DNA of 64,000 bases from Solibacillus sp. FSL W7-1436 (GTDB taxonomy: Bacteria; Bacillota; Bacilli; Bacillales_A; Planococcaceae). Location of the stretch: assembly GCF_038007305.1 (NCBI RefSeq), contig NZ_JBBOWV010000001.1, positions 3,772,375 to 3,836,374 on the forward strand, in the 5' to 3' direction. Position numbers and translations under genes: made by a program. Under the pieces are notes generated by a model that did no database searches, had not been told where the DNA came from, and was given only the letters and a program-made list of their open reading frames with translations. Shown here piece by piece: positions 45,659 through 55,570 of this stretch. Each line of letters opens with the position of its first letter. Position 1 is the first letter of the stretch.

Positions 45659-46366
45659 TTAACAACGTACATATTTACGTTTAAAACCGATCCGCCCTTT
45701 TTCCACCTGTTTTTCAATTTCCGCATATGCATGCAGTTCACCCGGTTTTTTTCCTTCACGTTTCGTTTTAATAGGTCCGATTGCTTTAGCAATTTCCCTT
45801 GCCTCATCATGTAAAGGTTTAAATGAAACACCGACTGTCATGACAAAATTGTTCATCGCTACTTGAGTACGCTGCGGTGCATGATGAATATTTTGTTTTA
45901 CATATTCAAGCATATCCATTAACTTTTCCTTTGAGAATTCCTCGTCTTTACGATTTCCAAGCAGCCAGCAGTAACAATGCCACCCTGCCGACATTTTCAG
46001 ATCCTCATTACTGGCGATCCATTTATCGCTCACTTCCTGCGCAATATCTGATTCCGCCAATGTTACGGCAACAACATAATCGGAAATCATATAGAAATAG
46101 GCCTGCTCCATCCAGCGGTCATAATCTTCCTCAGTCATAGCTTTCGGATCTGCAATAATTCCCGCAAAATACATCGCATCATAGTTGCCTGTAGCATAGA
46201 GCTGTTCTGCCAGTTCCTGATCAATTTTTATTTGTTTTACATACGGTTTCATTGAGCCAATCGTTACACCGAACACCGGTTCCTTTGCCCCGTTGGACAT
46301 ATAAATCTTTTTTGTACGCTCTTTCCCTAGTGCTTCCAACTCTTGCATCATTGTATCGAATTCCAT
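45659..46366 (-). CDS. DNA alkylation repair protein (HEAT-like, AlkD-type)
   Basis: 235 residues, all-helical. It matches the DNA alkylation repair family with VFGVTIGSMKPYVKQI, YFAGIIADP and WHCYCWLLGNRKDEEF. AlkD-type enzymes remove N3- and N7-alkylpurines without base flipping, but the family also has inactive members. The key Trp and Asp residues of AlkD cannot be placed with certainty here. The ATG follows AAAGGAGGAAATT. A basic tail (KRKYVRC) may aid DNA binding. Confidence 0.82.
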   Translation of the reverse strand: MEFDTMMQELEALGKERTKKIYMSNGAKEPVFGVTIGSMKPYVKQIKIDQELAEQLYATGNYDAMYFAGIIADPKAMTEEDYDRWMEQAYFYMISDYVVAVTLAESDIAQEVSDKWIASNEDLKMSAGWHCYCWLLGNRKDEEFSKEKLMDMLEYVKQNIHHAPQRTQVAMNNFVMTVGVSFKPLHDEAREIAKAIGPIKTKREGKKPGELHAYAEIEKQVEKGRIGFKRKYVRC

Positions 46367-46613
46367 AATTTCCTCCTTTTATATTATATTACTTGTCTCT
46401 TACTATTATAGGATTTAATCGCAAGCCATACATAGCGTTCTTCTCAATTATATTTTATATCCTATTTTAAACAATTTTTACAATATATATTCAACAACGA
46501 ATTCAAACGTCAGAATTGATGCTCGGTACTTTTAAAATTTAAAAAAAATTGGCAAATTATTTTCCGAATAATAAAACATCCTCTGAACAGAATAATCTCA
46601 GGAGGTGATATTG

Positions 46614-47030
46614 ATGTCAAAAAATAAAAACAACATCAATAATAAAAACGTCGAATTCGGTATGGATACGGACGTTAATCAAGTGAAGCAGCAAAACCAA
46701 AAAGCTGAAGCGAAAAAGCAGCAAGCTTCCGGTGCGTTTGCAAACAGCGGTTTACAGAAGCAATCAAGTTCCTACAATGCTGAATTCGGCATGGAAACAA
46801 ACGTAAACCAAGTGAAGCAGCAAAATCAGCAAGCTGAAGCGAAAAAGCAACAATCTTCTGGATTGTTCGCAAACAGCGGTTTACAGAAGAAACTTTCTTC
46901 AATGGGCTCTGAGTTTGGCATGGAAACTGATGTCAACCAGGTGAAACAGCAAAACCAGCAGGCTGAAGCTAAAAAACAGCAAGCTTCTGGTTCATTCAAT
47001 AAAAACCGTTTCCAAAACGGGAATAAATAA
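46614..47030 (+). CDS. sspE: Gamma-type small acid-soluble spore protein with three repeats
   Basis: 138 residues, Gln-, Lys-, Ala- and Ser-rich and unfolded-looking. Three repeats of about 43 residues each begin with EFGMDTDVNQVKQQNQ or EFGMETNVNQVKQQNQ. Gamma SASPs store amino acids in the spore core for germination. B. subtilis SspE has two repeats, so this one is longer. Each repeat holds a GPR-like cleavage motif EFGMET. AGGAGG lies eight bases before the ATG at 46614. The 248-base gap upstream is AT-rich and probably has a late-forespore promoter, which I could not assign. Confidence 0.95.
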   Translation: MSKNKNNINNKNVEFGMDTDVNQVKQQNQKAEAKKQQASGAFANSGLQKQSSSYNAEFGMETNVNQVKQQNQQAEAKKQQSSGLFANSGLQKKLSSMGSEFGMETDVNQVKQQNQQAEAKKQQASGSFNKNRFQNGNK

Positions 47031-47043
47031 AAGTAATACTTAG

Positions 47044-47070
47044 AACCGGCATTTTTTTGCCGGTTTCTTT
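47044..47070 (+). terminator. Terminator of sspE
   Basis: 8-bp stem AACCGGCA/TGCCGGTT with a T6 loop (47044-47051 with 47058-47065), then TCTTTG. Confidence 0.85.
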
Positions 47071-47110
47071 GTCATTAAATATGTGATAAATTTCAGACAA
47101 AATACTATGC

Positions 47111-47147
47111 AAAAAAAGCGCCGGAGTTTTGCTCCAGCGCTTTTTTC
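47111..47147 (-). terminator. Terminator of glnA
   Basis: 11-bp stem with one mismatch (47132-47142 with 47117-47127) followed by seven T on the minus strand. Confidence 0.92.
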
Positions 47148-48482
47148 TTAGTACATTTTCATATATTGGTCGCGTTCCCACTGATGAACAGTTGAACGGT
47201 ACATATCGAACTCGATTTCTTTGGCTTCTTTAAAGTTAGCATAGATGTGGTTGCCTAATGCTCGTTGAACAACTTCATCTTTTGCAAGAAGGTTTAATGC
47301 GTCATCTAAAGCTGGAGGCAAGTTGTCGATGCCATTTGCTTTACGCTCTTCTTCGCTCATTACATAAATATTGCGGTTAATTGCAGGTGGTGGCGTTGAT
47401 TTTTTGCGAATACCTTCCAGACCTGCCTCTAAGATTACCGCCATCGCCAAATATGGATTTGCTGATGGATCGACCGAACGAACTTCTACACGTGTTGAAA
47501 TTCCGCGAGAAGAAGGAATACGGATTAATGGTGAACGGTTTTGCGCAGACCATGCTACGTAACATGGTGCTTCATAACCTGGTACTAAACGTTTATAAGA
47601 GTTTACAGTCGGGTTTGTAATTGCCGTAAAGCCTTGAACATGATCAAGTACACCTGCCATGAATTGCATCGCTGTTTCAGAAAGACCTAACTCAGTAGAA
47701 TCATCATAAAAGGCATTTTCTTTTCCTTTAAATAATGAAACGTTGAAGTGCATTCCTGATCCGGCTTCACCGAATAAAGGTTTTGGCATGAATGTTGCGT
47801 GTAAACCGTGTTTACGTGCAATTGTTTTTACAACTAGCTTAAATGTTTGGATATTATCACAAGCTGTAATCGCATCCGCATATTTAAAGTCAATTTCATG
47901 TTGTCCCGGTGCAACCTCATGGTGAGATGCTTCAATTTCAAAGCCCATTTCTTCCAGTTCCAATACGATATCGCGACGGCAGTTTTCACCTAAATCTGTT
48001 GGTGCTAAGTCGAAATAACCGCCGTGGTCATTTACTTCCAAGCTTGGCTCACCTTTTGCATCCAGTTTAAATAAGAAAAACTCCGGTTCTGGCCCTAAGT
48101 TGAAATCTGTGAATCCTAGCTCTTCCATTTCTTTTAATACACGTTTCAGGTTGTTACGTGGATCCCCTGCAAATGGTGTGCCGTTCGGATTGTAGATATC
48201 ACAGATGAAACGTGCCACTTTCCCTTTTTCAGCTGTCCATGGGAAAATCATGAATGAATCATAATCCGGATATAAGTACATATCTGATTCTTCAATACGT
48301 ACAAAACCTTCGATTGATGAACCATCAAACATCATTTTATTGTCCAATGCTTTATCTAGTTGGCTTACAGGAATTTCTACGTTTTTAATTGTTCCTAAAA
48401 TATCTGTAAACTGTAAACGAATAAATTTTACTTGTTCTTCTTCTACTAGACGTTTAATATCGTCTTTTGTATATTTGCCCAC
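47148..48482 (-). CDS. glnA: Glutamine synthetase type I (GlnA)
   Basis: 444 residues from a GTG start, equal to B. subtilis GlnA. Diagnostic segments: [24 protein letters not shown], the ATP/metal region [36 protein letters not shown] and NRSPLIRIP. It makes glutamine from glutamate, ammonia and ATP and in Firmicutes feedback-controls GlnR and TnrA. The GTG at 48482 has AGGAG 11 bases before it; reading further to 48494 would add four residues. glnR is directly upstream, 62 bases away, in the usual glnRA operon. Confidence 0.97.
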   Translation of the reverse strand: MGKYTKDDIKRLVEEEQVKFIRLQFTDILGTIKNVEIPVSQLDKALDNKMMFDGSSIEGFVRIEESDMYLYPDYDSFMIFPWTAEKGKVARFICDIYNPNGTPFAGDPRNNLKRVLKEMEELGFTDFNLGPEPEFFLFKLDAKGEPSLEVNDHGGYFDLAPTDLGENCRRDIVLELEEMGFEIEASHHEVAPGQHEIDFKYADAITACDNIQTFKLVVKTIARKHGLHATFMPKPLFGEAGSGMHFNVSLFKGKENAFYDDSTELGLSETAMQFMAGVLDHVQGFTAITNPTVNSYKRLVPGYEAPCYVAWSAQNRSPLIRIPSSRGISTRVEVRSVDPSANPYLAMAVILEAGLEGIRKKSTPPPAINRNIYVMSEEERKANGIDNLPPALDDALNLLAKDEVVQRALGNHIYANFKEAKEIEFDMYRSTVHQWERDQYMKMY

Positions 48483-48544
48483 TAAATTCCACACTCCTAA
48501 ATTTGTTCAGTACCGATTTTACTCGACCTTTTATAATTTACGCG

Positions 48545-48925
48545 CTATTGATAAAAGCGCGATAAATCCCCTTGACGTAACGATGTTTTCTGCATGCGTT
48601 GTGCCTGACGCATTTCTTCACGTAAAATTTTGCGTAAGTCCGAATCTGAAATATCTTTACTAGCCTGTTGGGCTGCCGGATCATTTTTCAAAGCAAATAC
48701 TTTTTTGATTCCTGCCATATTAATGCCCTGTTCAAGCATATCTTTGATTTCCAGTAAAGTATCGACATCATTTAAAGAAAACATGCGTCGATTTCCTTCT
48801 GTCCGGTGCGGCTGAATTAAATCATGCTCTTCATAATAACGGATTTGTCTTGCTGTCAGATCCGTTAATTGCATGACGATACTTATCGATAATAGTGGCA
48901 TTGAACGTCGAATTTCACTACTCAT
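48545..48925 (-). CDS. glnR: Nitrogen regulator GlnR (MerR family)
   Basis: 126 residues. N-terminal winged helix with [26 protein letters not shown], typical of GlnR/TnrA, then a helix [25 protein letters not shown]. The C-terminus [10 protein letters not shown] has the GlnR form that senses feedback-inhibited GlnA. It represses glnRA when nitrogen is plentiful. Ribosome binding site AAGGGAGGTGA. Two operators precede it. Confidence 0.96.
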   Translation of the reverse strand: MSSEIRRSMPLLSISIVMQLTDLTARQIRYYEEHDLIQPHRTEGNRRMFSLNDVDTLLEIKDMLEQGINMAGIKKVFALKNDPAAQQASKDISDSDLRKILREEMRQAQRMQKTSLRQGDLSRFYQ

Positions 48926-48947
48926 TTAATTCACCTCCCTTACCGCT

Positions 48948-48998
48948 ATATTACGACTTGTTATTTACAATGTCAAATGTATGTCAGAAAAACTAACA
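48948..48998 (-). promoter_or_regulatory. glnRA promoter with two GlnR operators
   Basis: Minus-strand TTGACA (48971-48976), 17-base spacer, TAATAT (48948-48953). Against TGTNAN7TNACA, operator 1 at 48982-48998 is perfect and operator 2 at 48959-48975 has one mismatch; operator 2 overlaps the -35 and spacer. This repeats the two-operator layout of B. subtilis glnRA. Confidence 0.88.
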
Positions 48999-49049
48999 TA
49001 ACTTTTTTAAGTGAGCAAATAATTGACAGAATAAAGCGAATTTTACACA

Positions 49050-49079
49050 TAAATTAAATCGCCCATAAAATGGGCGATT
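49050..49079 (-). terminator. Terminator of ynbB
   Basis: 10-bp stem AATCGCCCAT/ATGGGCGATT (49057-49066 with 49070-49079), 3-base loop, then TAATTT on the minus strand; it separates ynbB from glnRA. Confidence 0.8.
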
Positions 49080-49088
49080 CTTTAGATG

Positions 49089-50336
49089 TTACTTCAGTTT
49101 TTGAACAGCAGAACAAATGGCATATTTTACATGCTCATATGTTAAACCACCTTGGATAAATGCGGTAAAGGGAGGGCGAATTGGGCCATCCGCTGTTAAT
49201 TCAATACTTGAACCTTGTACAAACGTACCTGCCGCCATTATGACATCATCCTCATAGCCCGGCATATAGGCAGGCTCCGGCGCAAAGTGTGCGTTAATAG
49301 GAGAAGCAGCTTGAATTTCACGACAAAATGCTACCATTTGTTCAGCCGTTTGGAATGAAACTGATTGAATAAGATCCGTGCGGACATCCGTGTAATGCGG
49401 TGATGTTGTCATACCGATTTCTTCAAGCATTGCCGATGTAAAAATTGCACCTTTTAAACTTTGTGCAACGATATGTGGCGCCATAAAGAAACCCTGATAA
49501 AAATCCGCTAACGTATTTAAAGAAGCCCCTGCTTCCGCACCGATTCCAGGTGACGTCATACGGTATGCACATTTTTCCACCAAATCCGCGCGACCTGCAA
49601 TATATCCGCCGATTTTCGCAAAGCCTCCACCCGGATTTTTAATTAATGAACCGGCCATTAGGTCGACACCCACTTCTGTCGGCTCAAGCAATTCTACAAA
49701 TTCCCCGTAGCAGTTATCAACAAAAATAACGGCGTCTGGCGCGATTGTCCGTATTTTTACAACCATTTCGGCAATTTGTTCAACCGTAAACGACGGGCGC
49801 GTCGCATAGCCTTTTGACCGCTGAATCGCAATCATCTTGGTATTTTCGTTTACAGCCTGTTTTACACCTTCCCAATCGATTTCCTTATTATCTATTAAAT
49901 CGACATGGGCGTAGCCTATTTTAAAGTCCTTTAAAGAACCTGTATCCTTTTCGCCACCGTCAACGATTGACTGAAGTGTGTCATATGGCTTACCTGTAAT
50001 ATAGACCAATTCATCACCCGGTCGTAATACACCGAATAAACTTAATGTGATTGCATGTGTACCTGAAATGATTTGGGGACGTACGATAGCCGCCTCCGCC
50101 CCGAATGTTTGCGCATATACACGCTCTAGGTTATCACGGCCTTCATCATCATAACCATACCCTGTTGAAGGATGCAGATGAAAGTCACTAACTTGATGTT
50201 CACGAAAAGCTGCAAGCACCTTTTGCTGATTATAAAATGCACGTTTATCCACTTCCTGATGATAAGTGCGGACTTTATCTTCCACTTTTTCTACAAGTGT
50301 TAATGTTTCAGCTGTTAAAATTGATTGAAATGCCAT
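49089..50336 (-). CDS. ynbB: PLP-dependent YnbB-like protein (Met gamma-lyase / aluminium resistance family)
   Basis: 415 residues. The cofactor Lys is in LMAGSLIKNPGGGFAK, the strand before it has FVDNCYGEF, and the N-terminal part has STGYGYDDEGRDNLERV and SGTHAITLSLFGVLRPGD. B. subtilis ynbB is upstream of glnR as here. The enzymatic role is not settled; it is annotated as an aluminium resistance or methionine gamma-lyase-like protein. hflX, normally next to it, is absent. Start ATG after AATGG... has a weak site; the divergent gene starts 118 bases away. Confidence 0.9.
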   Translation of the reverse strand: MAFQSILTAETLTLVEKVEDKVRTYHQEVDKRAFYNQQKVLAAFREHQVSDFHLHPSTGYGYDDEGRDNLERVYAQTFGAEAAIVRPQIISGTHAITLSLFGVLRPGDELVYITGKPYDTLQSIVDGGEKDTGSLKDFKIGYAHVDLIDNKEIDWEGVKQAVNENTKMIAIQRSKGYATRPSFTVEQIAEMVVKIRTIAPDAVIFVDNCYGEFVELLEPTEVGVDLMAGSLIKNPGGGFAKIGGYIAGRADLVEKCAYRMTSPGIGAEAGASLNTLADFYQGFFMAPHIVAQSLKGAIFTSAMLEEIGMTTSPHYTDVRTDLIQSVSFQTAEQMVAFCREIQAASPINAHFAPEPAYMPGYEDDVIMAAGTFVQGSSIELTADGPIRPPFTAFIQGGLTYEHVKYAICSAVQKLK

Positions 50337-50453
50337 TTTTACTACTCCATTCTGTTCAAACTGTATCCATTATACATGAAAAAAAATAGTTTTGACGAAT
50401 GTTTGAAAAACTGCTATTGTCATGGTCGAAAGGACATTAAGGGAGAGATGTGT

Positions 50454-51062
50454 ATGGCTTGGGAAGTCTTCAGTTTGATTGGAACCATTGCCTTTGCCGT
50501 TTCCGGGGCCATTGTGGCAATGGAAGAAGAGTATGATTTATTTGGGGTGTACATATTAGGAATTGTTACAGCTTTTGGAGGCGGGGCCATCCGGAATATT
50601 TTGATCGGCCTTCCTGTCTCGACATTATGGAACCAGGAGTTTCTGTTTCAGATTGCCCTTTTGGCGATTACGATTTTCTTTCTGATTCCTCATCATTTAA
50701 TTAAACATTGGAACCGCTGGGGTAATATGACCGATGCAATCGGCTTATCCGCGTTTGCCATTCAAGGGGCAATGCATGCGGTCCATCAGGATTTACCGAT
50801 TGTAGCCGTCATTGTAGCGGCTGTGTTGACAGGTGCCGGAGGTGGGGTTGTTCGCGACTTGCTTGCCGGTAGAAAACCCATTGTACTACGGCATGAAATT
50901 TATGGGGTGTGGGCGGCCAGTGCAGGATTTTTAATCGGCCTTGAAATTTTTGCAGGCGATCTGTTTTTATATATATTATTTATTATCATTACCTTCTTGC
51001 GCATATGTTCCTACACAAAAGGCTGGAGACTGCCATCGAAAAAAATCCATTATAATAAATAG
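50454..51062 (+). CDS. TRIC / UPF0126 family membrane protein
   Basis: 202 residues and about seven membrane segments. Two repeated units each hold a glycine-rich turn: AFGGGAIRNILIG in the first and GAGGGVVRDLLAG in the second. This is the signature of UPF0126 proteins, prokaryotic relatives of trimeric intracellular cation channels. A monovalent cation channel role is likely by family. The ATG at 50454 lies eight bases after AGGGAG; the longer frame beginning at 50325 is not credible. Confidence 0.88.
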   Translation: MAWEVFSLIGTIAFAVSGAIVAMEEEYDLFGVYILGIVTAFGGGAIRNILIGLPVSTLWNQEFLFQIALLAITIFFLIPHHLIKHWNRWGNMTDAIGLSAFAIQGAMHAVHQDLPIVAVIVAAVLTGAGGGVVRDLLAGRKPIVLRHEIYGVWAASAGFLIGLEIFAGDLFLYILFIIITFLRICSYTKGWRLPSKKIHYNK

Positions 51063-51065
51063 CAT

Positions 51066-51105
51066 AAATAAAGGGAGCGTCGAACAGATCGACACTCCCT
51101 TTCTC
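51066..51105. terminator. Bidirectional terminator
   Basis: AAAGGGAG(C)GTCGA (51070-51083) pairs with TCGAC(A)CTCCCTT (51089-51101) with a single mismatch; T-rich on both sides. It closes two convergent genes. Confidence 0.82.
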
Positions 51106-51112
51106 TTGGACG

Positions 51113-51415
51113 TTATTTAAATTCTAACTCTCCATCATAGGCCATCATTCCGCCATCTAAATTCGTTACATCAAAACCTTGTTCTTCCAGATATTCGCAT
51201 GCATTTGCACTACGTACGCCGCCTTTACATACGACAATATAGGATTTTGAATTGTCCAATTCATTAGTACGTTCAGGGATTGAGCCAAGTGGAATATGTA
51301 CAGCACCTGGAATCATTCCGTGTTCCACTTCAAAATCTTCACGAACATCGATTACATTTAAATCTTCATTTGCATCGAGTAAATTGATCAGTTCATCTGT
51401 TGTCATCGTTTTCAT
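51113..51415 (-). CDS. Rhodanese-like domain protein
   Basis: 100 residues, a single rhodanese domain. Motif NVIDVREDFEVEHGMIPGAVHIPLG, then the active loop VVCKGGVRSA with the catalytic Cys. It probably carries persulfide sulfur; the partner is unknown. The ATG at 51415 lies seven bases after GGAGG. It follows hfq on the same strand? No: hfq lies further along and is transcribed in the same direction upstream of it, 80 bases away, so a shared transcript is possible. Confidence 0.92.
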   Translation of the reverse strand: MKTMTTDELINLLDANEDLNVIDVREDFEVEHGMIPGAVHIPLGSIPERTNELDNSKSYIVVCKGGVRSANACEYLEEQGFDVTNLDGGMMAYDGELEFK

Positions 51416-51494
51416 CAAAAATCCTCCAATACTTATAACATCTTAGTCATTATAATCAATCAGACCAAAATTCGCTACAAGTTTGGCTGTGTTG

Positions 51495-51719
51495 TTACTC
51501 TTCTTCCGATAAAGATACAGTTTTGGACGGTACAAAAGTAGAAATTGCATGCTTGTAAATAAGCTGCTGTTTTCCTTCCGACTCCAAAAGTACGGTAAAA
51601 TTATCATATGATTTTATAAGTCCTTTTAATTGGAAACCATTTAACAAAAATACTGTTACAAAAACATTATTTTTACGTAAATTGTTTAAAAAAGTATCTT
51701 GCAAATTAATCGATTTCAT
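51495..51719 (-). CDS. hfq: RNA chaperone Hfq
   Basis: 74 residues, the usual short Firmicute form. Sm1 motif with [21 protein letters not shown] and Sm2 with [10 protein letters not shown] are clear. Gln8-type and Lys/His RNA-contact residues (YKHA) are present. It binds small RNAs and mRNAs as a hexamer. It lies 78 bases after miaA, the same order as in B. subtilis. The acidic tail is SLSEEE. Confidence 0.97.
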   Translation of the reverse strand: MKSINLQDTFLNNLRKNNVFVTVFLLNGFQLKGLIKSYDNFTVLLESEGKQQLIYKHAISTFVPSKTVSLSEEE

Positions 51720-51797
51720 CGTCGTTCAATCTCCCTTACCATAAAATACATGCAATAGTTACCTATTCGTTATTCGGACAAAATTTCCCTTTAATTT

Positions 51798-52706
51798 TTA
51801 ATGCTTTTCAAATAAACTTTTTATTTTACTCCAATCATTTCCGATCCATGCAATATCCATTTTATTACGGAAATAGGTAAGCTGGCGTTTCGCGTAGCGT
51901 CTGGAGTTTTGTTTAATCTGCTCCACTGCTTCATCAAGTGACACAAGTCCATCAAAATGAGCATACAATTCTTTATAGCCGATTGCTTTTATCGCCTGGA
52001 CATCACGTATCCCTGCATCATACAATGCCTGTACTTCTTCAACAAGACCTGCTTTCATCATCAAATCCACACGCAAGTTAATTCTTTCATATAACTTTTC
52101 ACGGTCCATATCCAACCCGATGATTAAATGGTTATATAACGGAATGTCCCCTCGATTGAATTGTTCTTCTGCTCGAGAAACCCCTGAAAGTTCCGCCATT
52201 TCCAATGCTCGAATAACACGTCTTGTATTATTCGGATGGATGGTTGCAGCAGTTTCCGGATCGATTTGCACAAGTTTTGCATGCATCGCTTCCGGGCCTA
52301 ATACTTCAAGTTCTTTATAATAGTTTTCGCGTGCTGCTTCATCGACTTCCTGTTTCGCAAATTGAAAATCATACAGGACAGATTGTACATATAGCCCCGT
52401 TCCTCCAACTATAATCGGCATTTTACCTCGAGCTTGGATCTCTTCAATTTTCCCGCGAACAAGCTGCTGATATTCCGCAACCGAAAATCCTTCCGTCGGT
52501 TCCTTAATATCGAGCAAGTGATGTGGAACACCTTCCATTTCGGCTTCGGTAATTTTGGCCGTTCCAATATCCATATGACGATAGATCTGCATGGAATCTC
52601 CGTTTATTATTTCGCCGTCAATCTCTTTTGCCAAGCGGATACTTAGCGCTGTTTTTCCGGATGCAGTAGGACCGATAATGGCCACGACATCGATTTTATT
52701 ATTCAT
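51798..52706 (-). CDS. miaA: tRNA dimethylallyltransferase MiaA
   Basis: 302 residues. P-loop [11 protein letters not shown], then [15 protein letters not shown], the HHLLD motif and VGGTGLYV, all conserved. It adds a dimethylallyl group to A37 of tRNAs reading U-starting codons, the substrate for MiaB, which is encoded 9 kb upstream. Its start overlaps the end of the lipase-like gene by eight bases, with a weak own site, so translation is likely coupled. Complete. Confidence 0.97.
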   Translation of the reverse strand: MNNKIDVVAIIGPTASGKTALSIRLAKEIDGEIINGDSMQIYRHMDIGTAKITEAEMEGVPHHLLDIKEPTEGFSVAEYQQLVRGKIEEIQARGKMPIIVGGTGLYVQSVLYDFQFAKQEVDEAARENYYKELEVLGPEAMHAKLVQIDPETAATIHPNNTRRVIRALEMAELSGVSRAEEQFNRGDIPLYNHLIIGLDMDREKLYERINLRVDLMMKAGLVEEVQALYDAGIRDVQAIKAIGYKELYAHFDGLVSLDEAVEQIKQNSRRYAKRQLTYFRNKMDIAWIGNDWSKIKSLFEKH

Positions 52707-53616
52707 CTTTTAACCACCGTACAATTATTTCTCTTACTTGTTCTTTCTTTTTTTCATTCAGAATTTCATGGCGCATTCCTTCAAATATATGCACCTTCAC
52801 ATGCTCCACACCGGCACGTGCAAGCAGTTTCCCTACCCGAAGCGCTCCTTCAGCTTCAGGTCCGGCGATCGGATCATATGTCCCGTTTGCAACGAGTATT
52901 TTTAGATCAGAGCGTATGCGCGCATTGGCCTGTTCATCTTCCATCTTAAGCATGCCACCCGTTAGATCAACGAAAAATTGATTTGTCGGAATCAATCCGC
53001 AAAATGGATCATCGATATATTTCTGTACTTCTTCTTCATCGGTAGTAAGCCAGTCAAAATTTGTTTTCGCATCCTTAATTTTTCGGTTAAAACTGCTAAA
53101 ACTAAGATCATTCATGAAATCGCTCTGAATTTGTGCCCCCTGCAGGTTTACCAGCTGCTTCGCGATAATATGCCCTGCCTTATGAAGCAATGTCGGTGAT
53201 CCCGTCCCCGATAAAATCAGCCGTTCAATTTTATCGCTATGCTGTTGAATAAAACGGCGCGCTATAAACGACCCCATACTGTGACCGAATAAAATAGGCC
53301 GTTCCGTTGTTTCTTTCTTTAAAAAAGAGAGCACTTCTACAACATCATCAACAACAAGTTCAAAACCCTCTTCAGGTCCGAAATAGCCGAACATGCCATT
53401 TTTTTGCGCTGTATAACCATGTCCGCGATGATCATGGGCTGTTACAAAATACCCTTCATCACATAGCTTTTCCGCGAAATTTTCATAACGCCCGCTATGT
53501 TCCGACATCCCGTGCAAAATATGAACATGTCCAATTCGCTTTTTACTTGGTGAATAAGTACGGACGAAAATATCGTGACCGTCTGACATTGTGACAAAAA
53601 ATGACCGTTGCTCCAT
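52699..53616 (-). CDS. Alpha/beta hydrolase (monoacylglycerol lipase-like)
   Basis: 305 residues. [10 protein letters not shown] forms the oxyanion region; Ser is in [14 protein letters not shown], Asp in [10 protein letters not shown] and His in [10 protein letters not shown], so the catalytic triad is complete. The family (hydrolase_4, PldB-like) splits monoacylglycerols or lysophospholipids. No signal peptide. It lies between mutL and miaA in one direction: 23 bases after the mutL stop, overlapping miaA. Ribosome binding site GAGGGGATGG. Confidence 0.92.
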   Translation of the reverse strand: MEQRSFFVTMSDGHDIFVRTYSPSKKRIGHVHILHGMSEHSGRYENFAEKLCDEGYFVTAHDHRGHGYTAQKNGMFGYFGPEEGFELVVDDVVEVLSFLKKETTERPILFGHSMGSFIARRFIQQHSDKIERLILSGTGSPTLLHKAGHIIAKQLVNLQGAQIQSDFMNDLSFSSFNRKIKDAKTNFDWLTTDEEEVQKYIDDPFCGLIPTNQFFVDLTGGMLKMEDEQANARIRSDLKILVANGTYDPIAGPEAEGALRVGKLLARAGVEHVKVHIFEGMRHEILNEKKKEQVREIIVRWLKDE

Positions 53617-53639
53617 AAAACCATCCCCTCGTTTATGAA

Positions 53640-55553
53640 TTACATTACACGTTTAAACATTTTTTCCACTTCATATGACGTAAAATGGATTAATACAGGT
53701 CGTCCATGTGGACATGTGAACGGATTGTCGGCATTTCGTAAATCATGGATCAGTCTTTCCATCTGCTCTTTATTCAAATAATGATTCGCTTTAATCGACT
53801 TTTTACAGCTCATCATAATGGCCGCGTCTTCTCGTAATTTTTTTATATCGGTTTTCCTTGCACTTAACACTTGCTCGATCAATTCCTCGATAATTTCCTG
53901 TTCCTCACCTTTCGGGAACCAAGTCGGGTATTCGCGGACAACAAATGAAGAAAGTCCGAATTCTTCCAGGAAAACACCTACTTCTTCAAGTGCCTCCTTC
54001 GACTCTTTTAATCGCAAAGCCTCATCTGCCGCATAATGGAATGTCAATGGCATAAGGAGTGTCTGCCGTTCGTTCGCATTCACTTCCCCGACTTTATCAC
54101 GGAAATACTCATACTTGATCCGCTCCTGTGCTGCATGCTGGTCAATTAAATAAAATCCGTCTTCCATTTGGGCCACAATATACGTCCCGTGAATCTGACC
54201 GACAATTTCAACTTGCGGGAAATGCCTTTTTGATTCGGCTTCTACCTGTATTGTTTCTTGCGGATAGGTTTGATAGGTTTCCTCTTCAACAGTTGGTAGA
54301 TCATCGAAATCGGACCGATTAGGCTGTTCACTGCTTTCCTGAACGGTTGAAACTGGATGCATTTCCGGTTGTTGCTTAGTCGAAGTCGGTACTGGCGCAT
54401 ATGGTTCTTTTACAACAGAGGCTTCACTTGATAATCGATCAACAATTGTCGACAACTTTTCTTCATTGAATGTCGGCTGTGTTGAAGGTGCAGCTACCGG
54501 GTTCCAAATATTCATCTGTTCAGTCGGCGTCCGGATCGGCTTCTCCTTTTTTTCAGCGAGTGGAATGCGAATAACATCACGGATTGCAGTACGGATCGTA
54601 TCTTCAATAAGCTTCAGCAGTTCCGGTTCTTTACTTAAGCGGACCTGATGCTTCGCAGGATGCACATTGACATCAGTTAATTGCGGATCTCCCTCAACAT
54701 ACAAAAGTACAATCGGAAAACGCTCTATCGGTAAATACGTATGATAGGCATCTGTAATTGCCTTCTGAATCACAAAATGTTTGACCCAGCGTCCATTGAC
54801 GAAAAGGGACATATAGTTTTTCGAAGCACGCGTCACTTCTGGCAAACTTGCAAAACCATGAATTTTATAATCCTGATTTTGACCTTCAAACGGCAGCATT
54901 TTCTTCGCATTTTGTGCACCGTAAATGGCTGCCAATACTTGCTGAACTTGGCCGCGCCCGTTCGTTTGCAATAATGTTTGCCCATTATGCACAAGTTTAA
55001 CCGCAATCGTAGGATAGCCAAGTGCAATCCGGTTAACAAAATCGATTGTATGCCCAAGCTCGGTCTGAATCGTTTTTAAATATTTCAGTCGTGCCGGTGT
55101 ATTAAAGAACAGCTGTGCAACAGTAATATCTGTTCCCCTACGCAGTGCGGTCGGCTGATGTTCCTTCAAATGACCGCCTTCCATATACAAATGGACACCG
55201 CCATTCCCGTCGGATGTGCGTAATGTTAATTTGGAAACCGAAGCAATCGATGCCAATGCTTCACCACGGAAACCAAGTGTGCGAATGCGGAACAGATCCT
55301 GTTCTTTTTCTATTTTTGATGTGGCATGGCGCGAAAAGGATTTAAGCGCGTCCTCCTCGTCCATACCACTTCCGTTATCAATGACTTGTATTGAATGAAG
55401 GCCAGCTTCTTCCAGGAAAATTTCGATTGACGTACTGCCCGCATCGATTGCATTTTCTACTAGCTCTTTTACAACAGATGAAGGACGTTCTACTACTTCA
55501 CCGGCTGCAATTTTATTCGATAGCCACTCATCCATTATGTGAATTTTTCCCAA
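53640..55553 (-). CDS. mutL: DNA mismatch repair protein MutL
   Basis: 637 residues. ATPase domain with VVKELVENAIDAGS, DNGSGM and GFRGEALASIASV (GHKL motifs); a variable Ser/Thr/Gln-rich linker at about 340-445; and a C-terminal endonuclease domain with DQHAAQERIKYE and CPHGRP, the metal-binding motif of nicking MutL. The enzyme nicks the new strand after MutS finds a mismatch. Start codon is TTG, seven bases after AAGGAGGG. It follows mutS by 17 bases. Confidence 0.97.
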   Translation of the reverse strand: MGKIHIMDEWLSNKIAAGEVVERPSSVVKELVENAIDAGSTSIEIFLEEAGLHSIQVIDNGSGMDEEDALKSFSRHATSKIEKEQDLFRIRTLGFRGEALASIASVSKLTLRTSDGNGGVHLYMEGGHLKEHQPTALRRGTDITVAQLFFNTPARLKYLKTIQTELGHTIDFVNRIALGYPTIAVKLVHNGQTLLQTNGRGQVQQVLAAIYGAQNAKKMLPFEGQNQDYKIHGFASLPEVTRASKNYMSLFVNGRWVKHFVIQKAITDAYHTYLPIERFPIVLLYVEGDPQLTDVNVHPAKHQVRLSKEPELLKLIEDTIRTAIRDVIRIPLAEKKEKPIRTPTEQMNIWNPVAAPSTQPTFNEEKLSTIVDRLSSEASVVKEPYAPVPTSTKQQPEMHPVSTVQESSEQPNRSDFDDLPTVEEETYQTYPQETIQVEAESKRHFPQVEIVGQIHGTYIVAQMEDGFYLIDQHAAQERIKYEYFRDKVGEVNANERQTLLMPLTFHYAADEALRLKESKEALEEVGVFLEEFGLSSFVVREYPTWFPKGEEQEIIEELIEQVLSARKTDIKKLREDAAIMMSCKKSIKANHYLNKEQMERLIHDLRNADNPFTCPHGRPVLIHFTSYEVEKMFKRVM

Positions 55554-55570
55554 AGCCGTTCCCTCCTTTA

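Noticed and set aside
46650..47000. Tandem DNA repeats resembling a repeat array
   Set aside because: They are in-frame coding repeats of the gamma SASP, not CRISPR: no unique spacers and units are of protein length.
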